64,000 nt of DNA from Wenyingzhuangia heitensis (GTDB taxonomy: Bacteria > Bacteroidota > Bacteroidia > Flavobacteriales > Flavobacteriaceae), in the NCBI RefSeq assembly GCF_011762155.1, contig NZ_JAASQL010000003.1, positions 62,001 to 126,000 on the forward strand, given 5' to 3'. Below, piece after piece: positions 48,448 to 56,510 of the stretch. The position numbers and the translations under genes were made by a program. A model generated the notes under the pieces. It did not search any database, had not been told where the DNA came from, and saw only the letters and a program-made list of their open reading frames with translations. Every line of letters starts with the position of its first letter. The stretch's first letter is position 1.

Positions 48448-48621
48448 GCTTTGATTGTATTAACAGCAACCCTTGATGATGAATATCAATTTAATAATTG
48501 GTCTAAAGATACTTCGGAAACAACAAATCGATTATCTACAACCATGAATACCGATAAGAAAGAAAACAATCTTTTACTAATTTGCTTAGAAAGCACTAAT
48601 TTTTTTCTGGAAACTAAATAG
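48436..48621 (+). pseudogene. Remnant of an InlB-type B-repeat protein
   Basis: A frame without a start codon encodes a stretch with LTATLDDEYQFNNWSKDTSE followed by TTNRLSTTMNTDKK, then a stop at 48619. This closely follows the divergent InlB B-repeat pattern (LTATPxxGYxFxxWSGDxSGTxNPLxxTMxxDK), usually found in secreted Bacteroidota surface proteins. Only about one repeat survives, the key glycines are lost, and it is joined directly to repeat copy A, so it is a decayed gene end rather than a working gene. Confidence 0.65.
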
Positions 48622-48692
48622 CTTTGTTAGGAAATAAAGAACCCATATAACGAAGAGCTTGTCTTTAATTTGTCTAATAAAAATAGATAAAT

Positions 48693-49673
48693 ATGAAAAC
48701 AAAATTACTTCTATCACTAGGCTTACTAATTGCAACTAATGCCTTTTCACAAATCCCAACGACTAACTTAATAAAAGAGTACACCTTTACCAATGGTAGT
48801 TTACAAAACACTGTAAACCCTGGTACAAATGATTTGACTACAGTTGCAACAACATCAACTTTTACTCAAACAGCAGACCCAATAAACACTAATAATGCAA
48901 TTGTATTAAATGGAGAACAACTTCTAGGAGGTCAACACCCTACAAATGCAATAATAGAGGCCGATTTCTCTATTAGTTTTTGGATAAAAACAAGCTATAC
49001 TGGAGTAAATTCTCAATATATTTTCCGCCAATACGGAATAAGAAACACTAATAGCAATGCTGGTATTAGAGCTTATTTAAATAATGGAATCATTATATTC
49101 GCAGGTAACTTTAGATTAGGTACTTCTAATTACAATGCAGAAACTTATTTAAGATCAAGTAGTATTGCAGATGGCAACTGGCATCATATTGTAATAACAG
49201 GTGCTTATAAACACCGACTACACCCTGTTAATCCGGCTTATACTCTTGTAAAATATGACTATAAATTGTATATAGACAATATTTTAGACAAATCTGGATC
49301 AACTGCAGAAGGGTTTGATTATGACCAAGATGTCTATTTATTTGAAGGAAATCCAGACTTAAAGATTGGTTCTGTACAATTTCAAGATAGCATGGATAGT
49401 TTTAGAGTTTACACCAGTGCATTATCAGTAAACGATATTGCTCTCTTATATCAAGAGTTTGGTTCTTCCTTACATGCAAAAGATCCTAAAATAAAAGGAT
49501 TAGAAATAAAAACAGAAAATAGAACTATCAAAACAAACCTACCACAAATTACCATTAAAGTATTAAACCTATTAGGACAACAAGTAGAAAACCAACACCT
49601 AAGAGGACTGTATATGGTTCTTTTTCAAAACAAAAATGGAGTTATTCAACTTGAAAAAATTTTAATACCCTAA
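48693..49673 (+). CDS. Secreted LamG-domain protein with type IX secretion C-terminal signal
   Basis: A 326-residue protein. A signal peptide (MKTKLLLSLGLLIATNAFSQ) is followed by a concanavalin-type LamG domain (about 28-245) with FSISFWIKTSYTG, DGNWHHIVITG and MDSFRVYTSALSVNDIALLYQ. The last 60 residues match the type A sorting domain (IKVLNLLGQQVENQHLRGLYMVLFQ...). It should be exported to the cell surface, where LamG domains bind glycans or proteins. It lies between two copies of the duplicated segment, suggesting it arrived by rearrangement. Ligand unknown. Confidence 0.85.
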   Translation: MKTKLLLSLGLLIATNAFSQIPTTNLIKEYTFTNGSLQNTVNPGTNDLTTVATTSTFTQTADPINTNNAIVLNGEQLLGGQHPTNAIIEADFSISFWIKTSYTGVNSQYIFRQYGIRNTNSNAGIRAYLNNGIIIFAGNFRLGTSNYNAETYLRSSSIADGNWHHIVITGAYKHRLHPVNPAYTLVKYDYKLYIDNILDKSGSTAEGFDYDQDVYLFEGNPDLKIGSVQFQDSMDSFRVYTSALSVNDIALLYQEFGSSLHAKDPKIKGLEIKTENRTIKTNLPQITIKVLNLLGQQVENQHLRGLYMVLFQNKNGVIQLEKILIP

Positions 49674-49885
49674 TCACAACAAATTCAGTTTTTAAGATTT
49701 TTTTAATTTTAAAAAAAAATTACGTTTACAAATCCCTCATTAAAATGTTTTTAATGAGGGATTTTATTTGCAAATCTACCCTCTCAAAACAACTACAACA
49801 TCAAACAAAAACACTTGGTTTTAGTAAAAAGAATCCCTACATAGGATTTTTTTCACACTCGCACCCAAATAGGCCTAAACAAAAC
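49674..49885. other. Gene-free spacer after the LamG gene
   Basis: Together with the following repeat copy B this makes 440 bp without a working gene. It holds the terminator at 49731-49765 and a small AATCC/GGATT hairpin with a T-run at 49832-49853. Nothing else was recognised. Confidence 0.6.
49731..49765 (+). terminator. Terminator of the LamG gene
   Basis: A 15-bp perfect stem (AATCCCTCATTAAAA / TTTTAATGAGGGATT) with a 3-nt TGT loop and flanking Ts, 57 bp after the stop codon. Confidence 0.88.
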
Positions 49886-50118
49886 TAAAGACTCTAATTG
49901 TTTCAAAAACAATTCACTTAACTACACCACAAATTATTTGTTTTTACAAGCATGTAAACTTTATCACTATCAAGATTTTGAATAGAAGCTTCTTGTCCAC
50001 AAAAATTTAGATAACTTATTTTTAAGTTGACTACAATCAATATCCATAATTTGAATTTTAGAATTTGTTCCTTTAATTTTATAGAGTAGAATTTTAACGA
50101 AAATGATTTAGGTATGGA
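49886..50118 (+). repeat. Copy B of the direct repeat: decayed 3' end of the RluA-family gene plus spacer
   Basis: It corresponds to copy A at 48226-48447 with small deletions and many substitutions. The coding part is broken by indels, but runs such as GAAGCT-x-CTTGTCCACAAAAA and ACTACAATCAATAT are identical or nearly so. The spacer part runs straight into the start of the JmjC-like gene. This suggests the ancestral order was RluA-family gene then JmjC-like gene. Confidence 0.85.
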
Positions 50119-50989
50119 GTTAAATTTAAAAAAAGTAGACATTGTTACAAAAATCAGCAAAGAAGATTTTATTAAAAATTATTATAAAAAACAAAAACCT
50201 GTAGTTGTTAAACAATTTACCAAAGAATGGTCTGCTTATAAAAAATGGGATTTAGACTACATTAAAGAAGTTGCTGGTAACAAATCTGTTCCTTTGTATG
50301 ATGATAGACCTATTGATCCTAAAGCAAAATTTAACAGTCCTCACGCATATATGCGAATGGACAAATACATCAACCTACTTAAAAACAAACCCACCAAATA
50401 CAGAATATTTTTATGGAATATTTTTAAAGAGGTTCCTAATCTTCAAAAAGATTTTAAATACCCCAACCTAGGAGTTACTTTTTTAAAATCTATTCCTACT
50501 CTTTTTTTTGGAGGCTACAATTCTTACACATTTATGCATTATGATATTGATTTGGCCAACATATTTCATTTTCACTTTGAAGGTAAAAAAGAATGTATTT
50601 TATTCGATCAAAGTCAATCAAAATATCTTTACAAAGTTCCCAACTCACTTATTGCGCATAGAGGAATTGATTTTTCTAAACCAGACATCAAAAAATGGCC
50701 TGCTTTAAAAAATGCAAAAGGCTACATTACAGAACTAGAACACGGAGATATGCTATATATTCCTGAAGGCTATTGGCACTATATGAAATATATAACCCCA
50801 GGGTTTTCTATGAGTCTACGCAGTTTAGCAACCCATCCTAAAAACCTAACACATGCACTTTATAATTTTACAGTAATGATTCCGCTAGAGAATTTAATGA
50901 GAAAAACACTAGGAGAAAAGTGGATGAATTGGAAAAACAAAAAAGCCAAAGAAGATACTGATGAAATTATAAAAAACATTGCTGTATAA
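50114..50989 (+). CDS. JmjC-like cupin (cupin_8) 2-oxoglutarate-type oxygenase
   Basis: A 291-residue protein with the cupin_8/JmjC fold. The metal triad appears as His142-x-Asp144 (TFMHYDIDLANIFHFHFEGKK) and His222 in IPEGYWHYM; Lys159 of FEGKK is well placed to bind 2-oxoglutarate. Relatives hydroxylate proteins or RNA-related substrates. The C-terminal region (VMIPLENLMRKTLGEKWMNWK) is helical and resembles dimerisation helices. It stands 78 bp before the Grx-TrxR fusion; a functional link is not shown. Confidence 0.85.
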   Translation: MELNLKKVDIVTKISKEDFIKNYYKKQKPVVVKQFTKEWSAYKKWDLDYIKEVAGNKSVPLYDDRPIDPKAKFNSPHAYMRMDKYINLLKNKPTKYRIFLWNIFKEVPNLQKDFKYPNLGVTFLKSIPTLFFGGYNSYTFMHYDIDLANIFHFHFEGKKECILFDQSQSKYLYKVPNSLIAHRGIDFSKPDIKKWPALKNAKGYITELEHGDMLYIPEGYWHYMKYITPGFSMSLRSLATHPKNLTHALYNFTVMIPLENLMRKTLGEKWMNWKNKKAKEDTDEIIKNIAV

Positions 50990-51067
50990 AATTATACAAC
51001 CACAATTATTATCTTGTATCTGTAAAAAAACTTTTTTATCAACGACAACATACACAAAACAAAAACA

Positions 51068-51547
51068 ATGGAAAAAGCAATAGTATTATATGGTGCCGAT
51101 TGGTGTCCGGATTGCAGAAGAGCTAAATCTTACCTAGACAGCAACAATATCAACTATCAATTTATTGATGTAGATTTAGACAAAGAAGCTACAGAAAAAG
51201 TAGAAGCTATTAATAATGGAAAGCGAATTATCCCTACTGTAATCATTAACAAAAACACCTATACCAACCCAAATAATGCTGTGTTAGCAAGTGTATTAGG
51301 TATCAACCCGCAAGGACAGTTAATTTTATTTGGTGCCGATTGGTGTCCAGACTGTAGAAGAGCTAAAAGTTATTTAGATGACAATTTAATCAACTATCAA
51401 TTTATTGATGTAGACCAACACGAATGGGCTACCGATCAAGTAGAAGCTATTAATAACGGAAAAAGAATTATACCTACAATTATTTTAAACGGAACCCCAT
51501 ATACCAACCCAAACAACGCTAAACTTAAAGAGTTATTAAATATTGAT
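51068..51547 (+). repeat. 240-bp tandem in-frame duplication encoding two Grx domains
   Basis: Two 240-bp units encode the two domains. Blocks such as GGTGCCGATTGGTGTCC and CAACTATCAATTTATTGATG are identical between units, whereas other parts differ at synonymous and non-synonymous sites. The high similarity points to a fairly recent duplication or ongoing gene conversion. Confidence 0.85.
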
Positions 51548-52477
51548 GCTGACAAAGAACACAAAGTATATGATAGCATTATTATTGGAGGAGGTGCTGC
51601 TGGTTTAACAACAGCTATTTATGCACAAAGAGACCGTTTTAATACTTTAATTTTAGAAAGAAAAAATATTGGTGGAAATGCTTTTTTAACCGAAAAGATT
51701 GAGAACTACCCTGGTTTTAATGAAATTTCTGGCCCCAAGCTTATGGAGCGTATGGAAAACCAAGCCAAAACTTATGGTGCTGAAATTAAAACAGGAGAAG
51801 AAGTTTCTAACATAGAAAAAAAAGGAGAATTGTTTGAGATCACTACCATTATGGGAACTTACTTAGCAAAAACCGTTGTACTATCTACAGGATCTACCTA
51901 TAGAAAACTAGGAATCCCTAATGAAAGTGACCTAATTGGTTCTGGAGTTCACTTTTGTGCTACTTGCGATGGTGCCTTTTATAGAAACAAAGAAGTCGTT
52001 GTTATTGGAGGCGGAAATTCTGCTTTAGAAGAAGGTATCTTTTTAGCTGGTTTTTGTAAAAAAGTAAAAATAATCAATAGATCAGCTCAATTTAAAGCTT
52101 CTAAAACTTATATAGAAAAATTAGAAACAATAGATAATATTGAAATTTATACAGACAACACTCCTGTGAAATTCACCAAAAATGATAAAAATTTATTTAA
52201 AGGAATTGTTGTAAAAGATAATACTACTAAAGAAGAAAAAGAAATTACAGCAGATGGTGCTTTTATTTTTGTGGGATTAATACCCAACACCAAAAGCTTT
52301 AAAGAAATTGTAAATCTAAACGAAAAAGGATTTATCACTACCCAAAACCTAGCAGAAACCTCTGTAAAAGGAATTTTTGCAGCTGGTGATTGTAGAGAAG
52401 GTGCCATTGCACAAGTAGCAGCTGCTACAGGAGAAGGTGTTTTGGCAAGTTATGGAATTAGAGATTTTTTGAAATAA
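51068..52477 (+). CDS. Fusion of two tandem glutaredoxin domains with thioredoxin reductase
   Basis: A 469-residue protein. Residues 1-80 and 81-160 are two glutaredoxin/mycoredoxin-like domains with identical active sites GADWCPDC (Cys13/Cys16 and Cys93/Cys96) and the cis-proline regions RIIPT; the period is exactly 80 residues. From about 168 to the end is a complete low-Mr thioredoxin reductase: FAD loop GGGAAG (174-179), redox pair CATC (297-300), NADPH loop GGGNSA (314-319) and GDCREG at the end. The enzyme could channel electrons from NADPH to its own Grx domains. No separate trx gene is adjacent. Ends at a bidirectional terminator. Confidence 0.93.
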   Translation: MEKAIVLYGADWCPDCRRAKSYLDSNNINYQFIDVDLDKEATEKVEAINNGKRIIPTVIINKNTYTNPNNAVLASVLGINPQGQLILFGADWCPDCRRAKSYLDDNLINYQFIDVDQHEWATDQVEAINNGKRIIPTIILNGTPYTNPNNAKLKELLNIDADKEHKVYDSIIIGGGAAGLTTAIYAQRDRFNTLILERKNIGGNAFLTEKIENYPGFNEISGPKLMERMENQAKTYGAEIKTGEEVSNIEKKGELFEITTIMGTYLAKTVVLSTGSTYRKLGIPNESDLIGSGVHFCATCDGAFYRNKEVVVIGGGNSALEEGIFLAGFCKKVKIINRSAQFKASKTYIEKLETIDNIEIYTDNTPVKFTKNDKNLFKGIVVKDNTTKEEKEITADGAFIFVGLIPNTKSFKEIVNLNEKGFITTQNLAETSVKGIFAAGDCREGAIAQVAAATGEGVLASYGIRDFLK

Positions 52478-52481
52478 GTCA

Positions 52482-52520
52482 AAACCTTCAAAGCTTTTGA
52501 ATAAAAGCTTTGAAGGTTTC
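52482..52520. terminator. Bidirectional terminator at the edge of the PUL
   Basis: A 17-bp perfect stem (AAACCTTCAAAGCTTTT and its complement) with a 4-nt loop lies between the convergent TrxR fusion and the first PUL gene. Confidence 0.88.
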
Positions 52521-52543
52521 TTATAATCAATATCCTTTTTGAT

Positions 52544-53725
52544 TTATAAACTTTTTAAATCTTTTCCCAATAACTTAATAGCAATCTTATTTAACTCTTC
52601 AAACTTACCTTCAAAATGATAAGTTTTGTGAATATGTTTGATTGATGCTCCTGGAGTTAACTCTTTTGCACTTGAGGATGATTCTAACTCATAAAATGGC
52701 CCTAATTGGTCTCCATTATCTAAAGGTCCATCATTGTAAGAATTTACTACATCTCCCTTATAAGGTTCATCTTGCAATTTCCAAATAGAATTTACATACG
52801 TAGAATCTCCCTTAAATGTATAATTTACAATTGTCAACATTTTAGTATCTGCATCATAACTACCTACATAAGGTATAATATTACGTGGTGACAATCCTAA
52901 TTTAAATCTTGCCGTTCCGTTACCTTTATAAGTTACATGTTTGTCCGTTTTTGTCAACCTGCCAGGAGGCACTTCTCCAAAATAGGATGTATTTAAAACC
53001 AATTCATTTTTATAGGGTAAAATTACCGTTGTGTTGTCTGATGGCATAAACATTCCTAAAATCCAAACAGAAAGTAACCCCGTATCTTTTGACCAAGCCT
53101 CTTCCCCTGTATTTATAATTTCATTAAAAGATTGATATCCTACACAATCTACATCATCTGAAAGATCAATTTCTAAATCTGTTTTAATTTCTTGATTGTT
53201 AAAAATGGTTACTTCTCGATTTACATCAATATCAAAAGCAAAACCTTTGTAATTAACTAACTTCATTTTTTTATGAAACAGCACGCTTTTGTCTGATTGA
53301 TTTACCACATCAAAAGCCTCTGTATCTATTTCTTTAGGTGTGAACCAATTTTCAAAGGTAAAATCTGTATCTTTTTTAAAGAAAATAGAATATTGACCTC
53401 CTTCTGGTCCTATCCAAAATCTATCTTCTCCTCCAAAAACATTGATATGTTTTTCAAAATCTCCAGAAGAAATTAAATCATAATTTACCCAACCATAACT
53501 ATTTCCTTGCTCTCCTTTTGCAGTACTGGTCATCACTCTTCCCTGATAATAAGGAAGCACCATCAACTGGCTCTTTCCTTTGTTTTCGTATAAATGAATT
53601 ACATGCTGATGACTTTCTAAAAATTGTTTATCATATCCATAAGTCCCTTTTTCAACATGACCTTTACAACCTACTACAACAACGGTACTTAAAATCCCAA
53701 CAATCAACCTAAAATAGTTATCCAT
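52544..53725 (-). CDS. DUF6786-like lipoprotein (possible galactose-mutarotase-like fold)
   Basis: A 393-residue lipoprotein: the lipobox is VVVGC with Cys20. The sequence is rich in beta strands and aromatic residues (GGEDRFWIGPEGGQYSIFF, NWFTPKEIDTEAFDVV), with a pattern similar to DUF6786/aldose-epimerase-like proteins seen in Bacteroidota polysaccharide loci. No catalytic residues can be assigned. Its start overlaps the GH117 stop by one base, so it belongs to the same transcript. Role in the PUL unknown. Confidence 0.6.
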   Translation of the reverse strand: MDNYFRLIVGILSTVVVVGCKGHVEKGTYGYDKQFLESHQHVIHLYENKGKSQLMVLPYYQGRVMTSTAKGEQGNSYGWVNYDLISSGDFEKHINVFGGEDRFWIGPEGGQYSIFFKKDTDFTFENWFTPKEIDTEAFDVVNQSDKSVLFHKKMKLVNYKGFAFDIDVNREVTIFNNQEIKTDLEIDLSDDVDCVGYQSFNEIINTGEEAWSKDTGLLSVWILGMFMPSDNTTVILPYKNELVLNTSYFGEVPPGRLTKTDKHVTYKGNGTARFKLGLSPRNIIPYVGSYDADTKMLTIVNYTFKGDSTYVNSIWKLQDEPYKGDVVNSYNDGPLDNGDQLGPFYELESSSSAKELTPGASIKHIHKTYHFEGKFEELNKIAIKLLGKDLKSL

Positions 53726-55038
53726 TATAATTCCTTATTTTTTAATATTTCTGTCTCTTTAGCAATACGCTCTTTTTGACTATTATTTAAACTATGTTCC
53801 AGCAAAAAGTCCATTTCATATCTTAAATGGTGTTTTTTCATTTGCTTGTCATCAACATCTAAACTTAAATCACAATCAAAACGAAGTAAAACCACATGAT
53901 TTCTTTTCCAATCTCCGTGAGGAATATAATAGTGGGAAATTCCCCAAGTAATCCCTCTCCCATCTTTAGTATTTGTAAAAGCATCTGCAACATAAGGCCC
54001 CGCAGCATCCGGCATTAATTCTACGGTAGATGCTATTTTAAAATTCACCCAATCTTTAGCATACTGTACTGTGTTACTTTCGTTTCCATCTCTAATAGAA
54101 AAAGCAGCAACCCCTTCTTTAAAAGGAAATAAAGTGGTCTCATGTCCTGAGTTTATCAAAGGATTTAAAGGATGTTTTGTAAAAGGTCCTAAAGGATTGT
54201 CTGCAATTGCCAAACCATGCATACGTACATTTCCTTTTCCCTTCTCTTTATCTCTTCCAAAATCAGATTTATAATACAAATAAACTTTTCCGTTATGTAT
54301 TAATGGATATGGGTCATGAATAGAATATTGATCCCATTCTCCAGGTGCTCCATTAGGAATTACCTCTTTTTTATAAGCTTTCCAAGGACCATCGGGAGAG
54401 TCTGCATAAGAAACAGCTACCGGACAATTGTCTCCTCCATTAGTTCCTGGTGCAGCACTAAACCCTTGGTAATATAAATAATACTTCCCTTTCCATTTTA
54501 AAATATCTGAAGTGGTTACAGAACGCCAACCTATTTCTGGTTTTTTTGGTCTGGGTATAGCAACTCCTTGCTCCTCCCATGTAAAACCATCTTTAGAAGT
54601 TGCATAGTATATATCTGCTAAATCCCAATCGGCAGAAGGAATTTTATCCGTAGCTGACTCTGCGTTTTTTAATCCTATAGGAGCAGAATCTGTATGTCTA
54701 TGTGTGTACCACATATAATATTTTCCATTCTCAAAAATTACTTTTGATGGATCTCTCCTTGATATTGTTCCATCTCCGTTATTATAATCAAATCCTTTTA
54801 ACTCTGTGTATTTAAATTGTGTGTACAATTCATTCCACTCAGGTCTAACCCCGGTATACATATCATAATTTCTTTCCATAGCAGCACTTAGCTGAATATT
54901 TGGTTTTTCTTCAGGAAAACTATAAGGAAATACTTTATTTTCTTTTAATTCTTTTGAAGTTACTGAACCTGTATCTGAATGTTGTTGACACGAATAAAAA
55001 CCGAAAGCAATCACTAAAAAGGCCATGTATTTTTTCAT
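53725..55038 (-). CDS. GH117-family enzyme (probable alpha-1,3-(3,6-anhydro)-L-galactosidase)
   Basis: A 437-residue lipoprotein (lipobox FYSC, Cys17). The N-terminal helix-turn-helix region YDMYTGVRPEWNELYTQFKY (59-78) and the five-bladed propeller starting RRDPSKVIFENGKYYMWYT are characteristic of GH117. Conserved acidic and histidine residues include Asp96, Asp242 (SIHDPYP) and His299-Glu300 (SGHETT). Known members release 3,6-anhydro-L-galactose from agar oligosaccharides; other clades may act on related galactans. Neighbouring sulfatase supports a red-algal galactan substrate. Seventeen bp after the sulfatase gene. Confidence 0.85.
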   Translation of the reverse strand: MKKYMAFLVIAFGFYSCQQHSDTGSVTSKELKENKVFPYSFPEEKPNIQLSAAMERNYDMYTGVRPEWNELYTQFKYTELKGFDYNNGDGTISRRDPSKVIFENGKYYMWYTHRHTDSAPIGLKNAESATDKIPSADWDLADIYYATSKDGFTWEEQGVAIPRPKKPEIGWRSVTTSDILKWKGKYYLYYQGFSAAPGTNGGDNCPVAVSYADSPDGPWKAYKKEVIPNGAPGEWDQYSIHDPYPLIHNGKVYLYYKSDFGRDKEKGKGNVRMHGLAIADNPLGPFTKHPLNPLINSGHETTLFPFKEGVAAFSIRDGNESNTVQYAKDWVNFKIASTVELMPDAAGPYVADAFTNTKDGRGITWGISHYYIPHGDWKRNHVVLLRFDCDLSLDVDDKQMKKHHLRYEMDFLLEHSLNNSQKERIAKETEILKNKEL

Positions 55039-55054
55039 ATATATTTACTTTTAA

Positions 55055-56497
55055 TTATTTGACAATCGGTTGAGGAATAACGGCTCCACTTTCTTTTAAA
55101 TATTTTTTTAATTTTTTGTGTAGACTATTTGTTAAACGAACTTTTTCGCTCGCTAAATCCTTTTTCTCATAAGGATCATTTACTACATCAAATAATTGTT
55201 TTTTATCATGATGATAGTGATAAATCATTTTATAATTACCTACACGAATGGCACTTGACGGGTAACTACCCTCTCCTTGATAATGAGGGAAATGCCAGTA
55301 CAATGCTTTGTGTTCAAACTTTTCACCTGCAAATAAAGGCACAAAACTTTTTCCATCTATATGTTGTTCTGGTTTTAAAGACAATCCAGCCATTTCTAAT
55401 AATGTAGGATAAAAATCCATACTAGTAACAGGTACATTTGTTTGCTTACCAGGTAAAGAATGTCCAGGCCAATGTATTAAAAGCGGGGTTCTTACGCCTC
55501 CTTCAAAAACAAATGTTTTTCCTCCTTTTAAGGGCTCGTTAGATGTAGGATGTCCATGCATAAAACAAGATCTACCTCCGTTATCTCCTGTAAACACAAT
55601 AATAGTATTATCGTACAAGCCTTTATCTTTTAAGGCTTTAACTAATTTTCCTATATTTTTATCTAAGGTAAATAACTCTCCTGCATACTCCGCATCGTCT
55701 TGACGTGCTTTTATTTTTTTATGAGCATAGTTATAATCTTTCCAAAAAGGACCATTTTCTGGTATTCTATTTGCTTTTTTTTCAAATTTAGTTCTCAACT
55801 CAAGAGTTGTTTCTATAGGTGCATGCATTGCAAAATGGGCTAAATGTAGGTAAAAAGGTTTCTCTCGTTTTTTTGAGACAAAATCTATTGCTTCATCTGT
55901 TAACAAATCTGTATAATTATCTCCTTCTTTTGCATTTGGAAAATACTCTGGATGATCCCAAAAAGGATAAAACATCCTACATACATTTGACTCAATTACG
56001 GCTTTTTGAGAATCGTATCCATGATTTAAAGGTCCTCCAGTAATTTTAAAACTTCCCATATGCCATTTTCCCATAAATGAAGTCTCATAACCTGCTTCTT
56101 GAAAAGCTTCTCCAATCGTAACATCTTTTTCTTCTATTCCTTGAACCAACGGTTTTGGACAAAAAACAGTTGCCTTTTCTCCTTTTTTTGTAAAAGGTAT
56201 TTTTAAACCCGGTAACCACTGAGTAATACCATGTCTTGCGGGGTTTTTTCCTGTAAGAATACTTGTTCTGGTTGGAGAACACATAGGACTTGGAGTGTAA
56301 CAATTATCAAAACGCATCCACTCCTTAGAAAGTTTATTTATTTCTGGAGTTTCGTAAAAACTACTTCCGTTATAACCAACATCCATCCAACCAAAATCAT
56401 CAATTAAAATAAATACCACATTTGGTTTAGATTTATTTTGAGATTGGCTAATAAATCCTTGCATGATAAGTGCTATATATACAATTACTTTTTTCAT
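55055..56497 (-). CDS. S1-family (formylglycine-dependent) sulfatase
   Basis: A 480-residue secreted sulfatase. A signal peptide (MKKVIVYIALIMQGFISQSQ) precedes NVVFILIDDFGWMDVGYNG with the metal-binding Asp33-Asp34; the active-site motif CSPTR (Cys73-Arg77) needs oxidation of Cys73 to formylglycine by a maturation enzyme (not in the window). GKWHMG, FTGDNGGR and the C-terminal subdomain are standard. Sulfatases of this type clip sulfate esters from algal glycans. In the GH117 transcript. Confidence 0.95.
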   Translation of the reverse strand: MKKVIVYIALIMQGFISQSQNKSKPNVVFILIDDFGWMDVGYNGSSFYETPEINKLSKEWMRFDNCYTPSPMCSPTRTSILTGKNPARHGITQWLPGLKIPFTKKGEKATVFCPKPLVQGIEEKDVTIGEAFQEAGYETSFMGKWHMGSFKITGGPLNHGYDSQKAVIESNVCRMFYPFWDHPEYFPNAKEGDNYTDLLTDEAIDFVSKKREKPFYLHLAHFAMHAPIETTLELRTKFEKKANRIPENGPFWKDYNYAHKKIKARQDDAEYAGELFTLDKNIGKLVKALKDKGLYDNTIIVFTGDNGGRSCFMHGHPTSNEPLKGGKTFVFEGGVRTPLLIHWPGHSLPGKQTNVPVTSMDFYPTLLEMAGLSLKPEQHIDGKSFVPLFAGEKFEHKALYWHFPHYQGEGSYPSSAIRVGNYKMIYHYHHDKKQLFDVVNDPYEKKDLASEKVRLTNSLHKKLKKYLKESGAVIPQPIVK

Positions 56498-56510
56498 TAT
56501 TTTTTAAATT

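Noticed and set aside
49832-49853. Second terminator after the LamG gene
   Set aside because: The stem is only 5 bp; the 15-bp hairpin at 49731-49765 already explains termination.
48364-50113. Insertion sequence or transposon as the cause of the rearranged spot
   Set aside because: No transposase frame or terminal inverted repeats were found; the flanking similarity is a 220-bp gene-end duplication rather than a short target-site duplication.
54071-54274. Plus-strand frame opposite the GH117-family gene
   Set aside because: Complementary-strand shadow of a conserved enzyme; no own promoter or homology.
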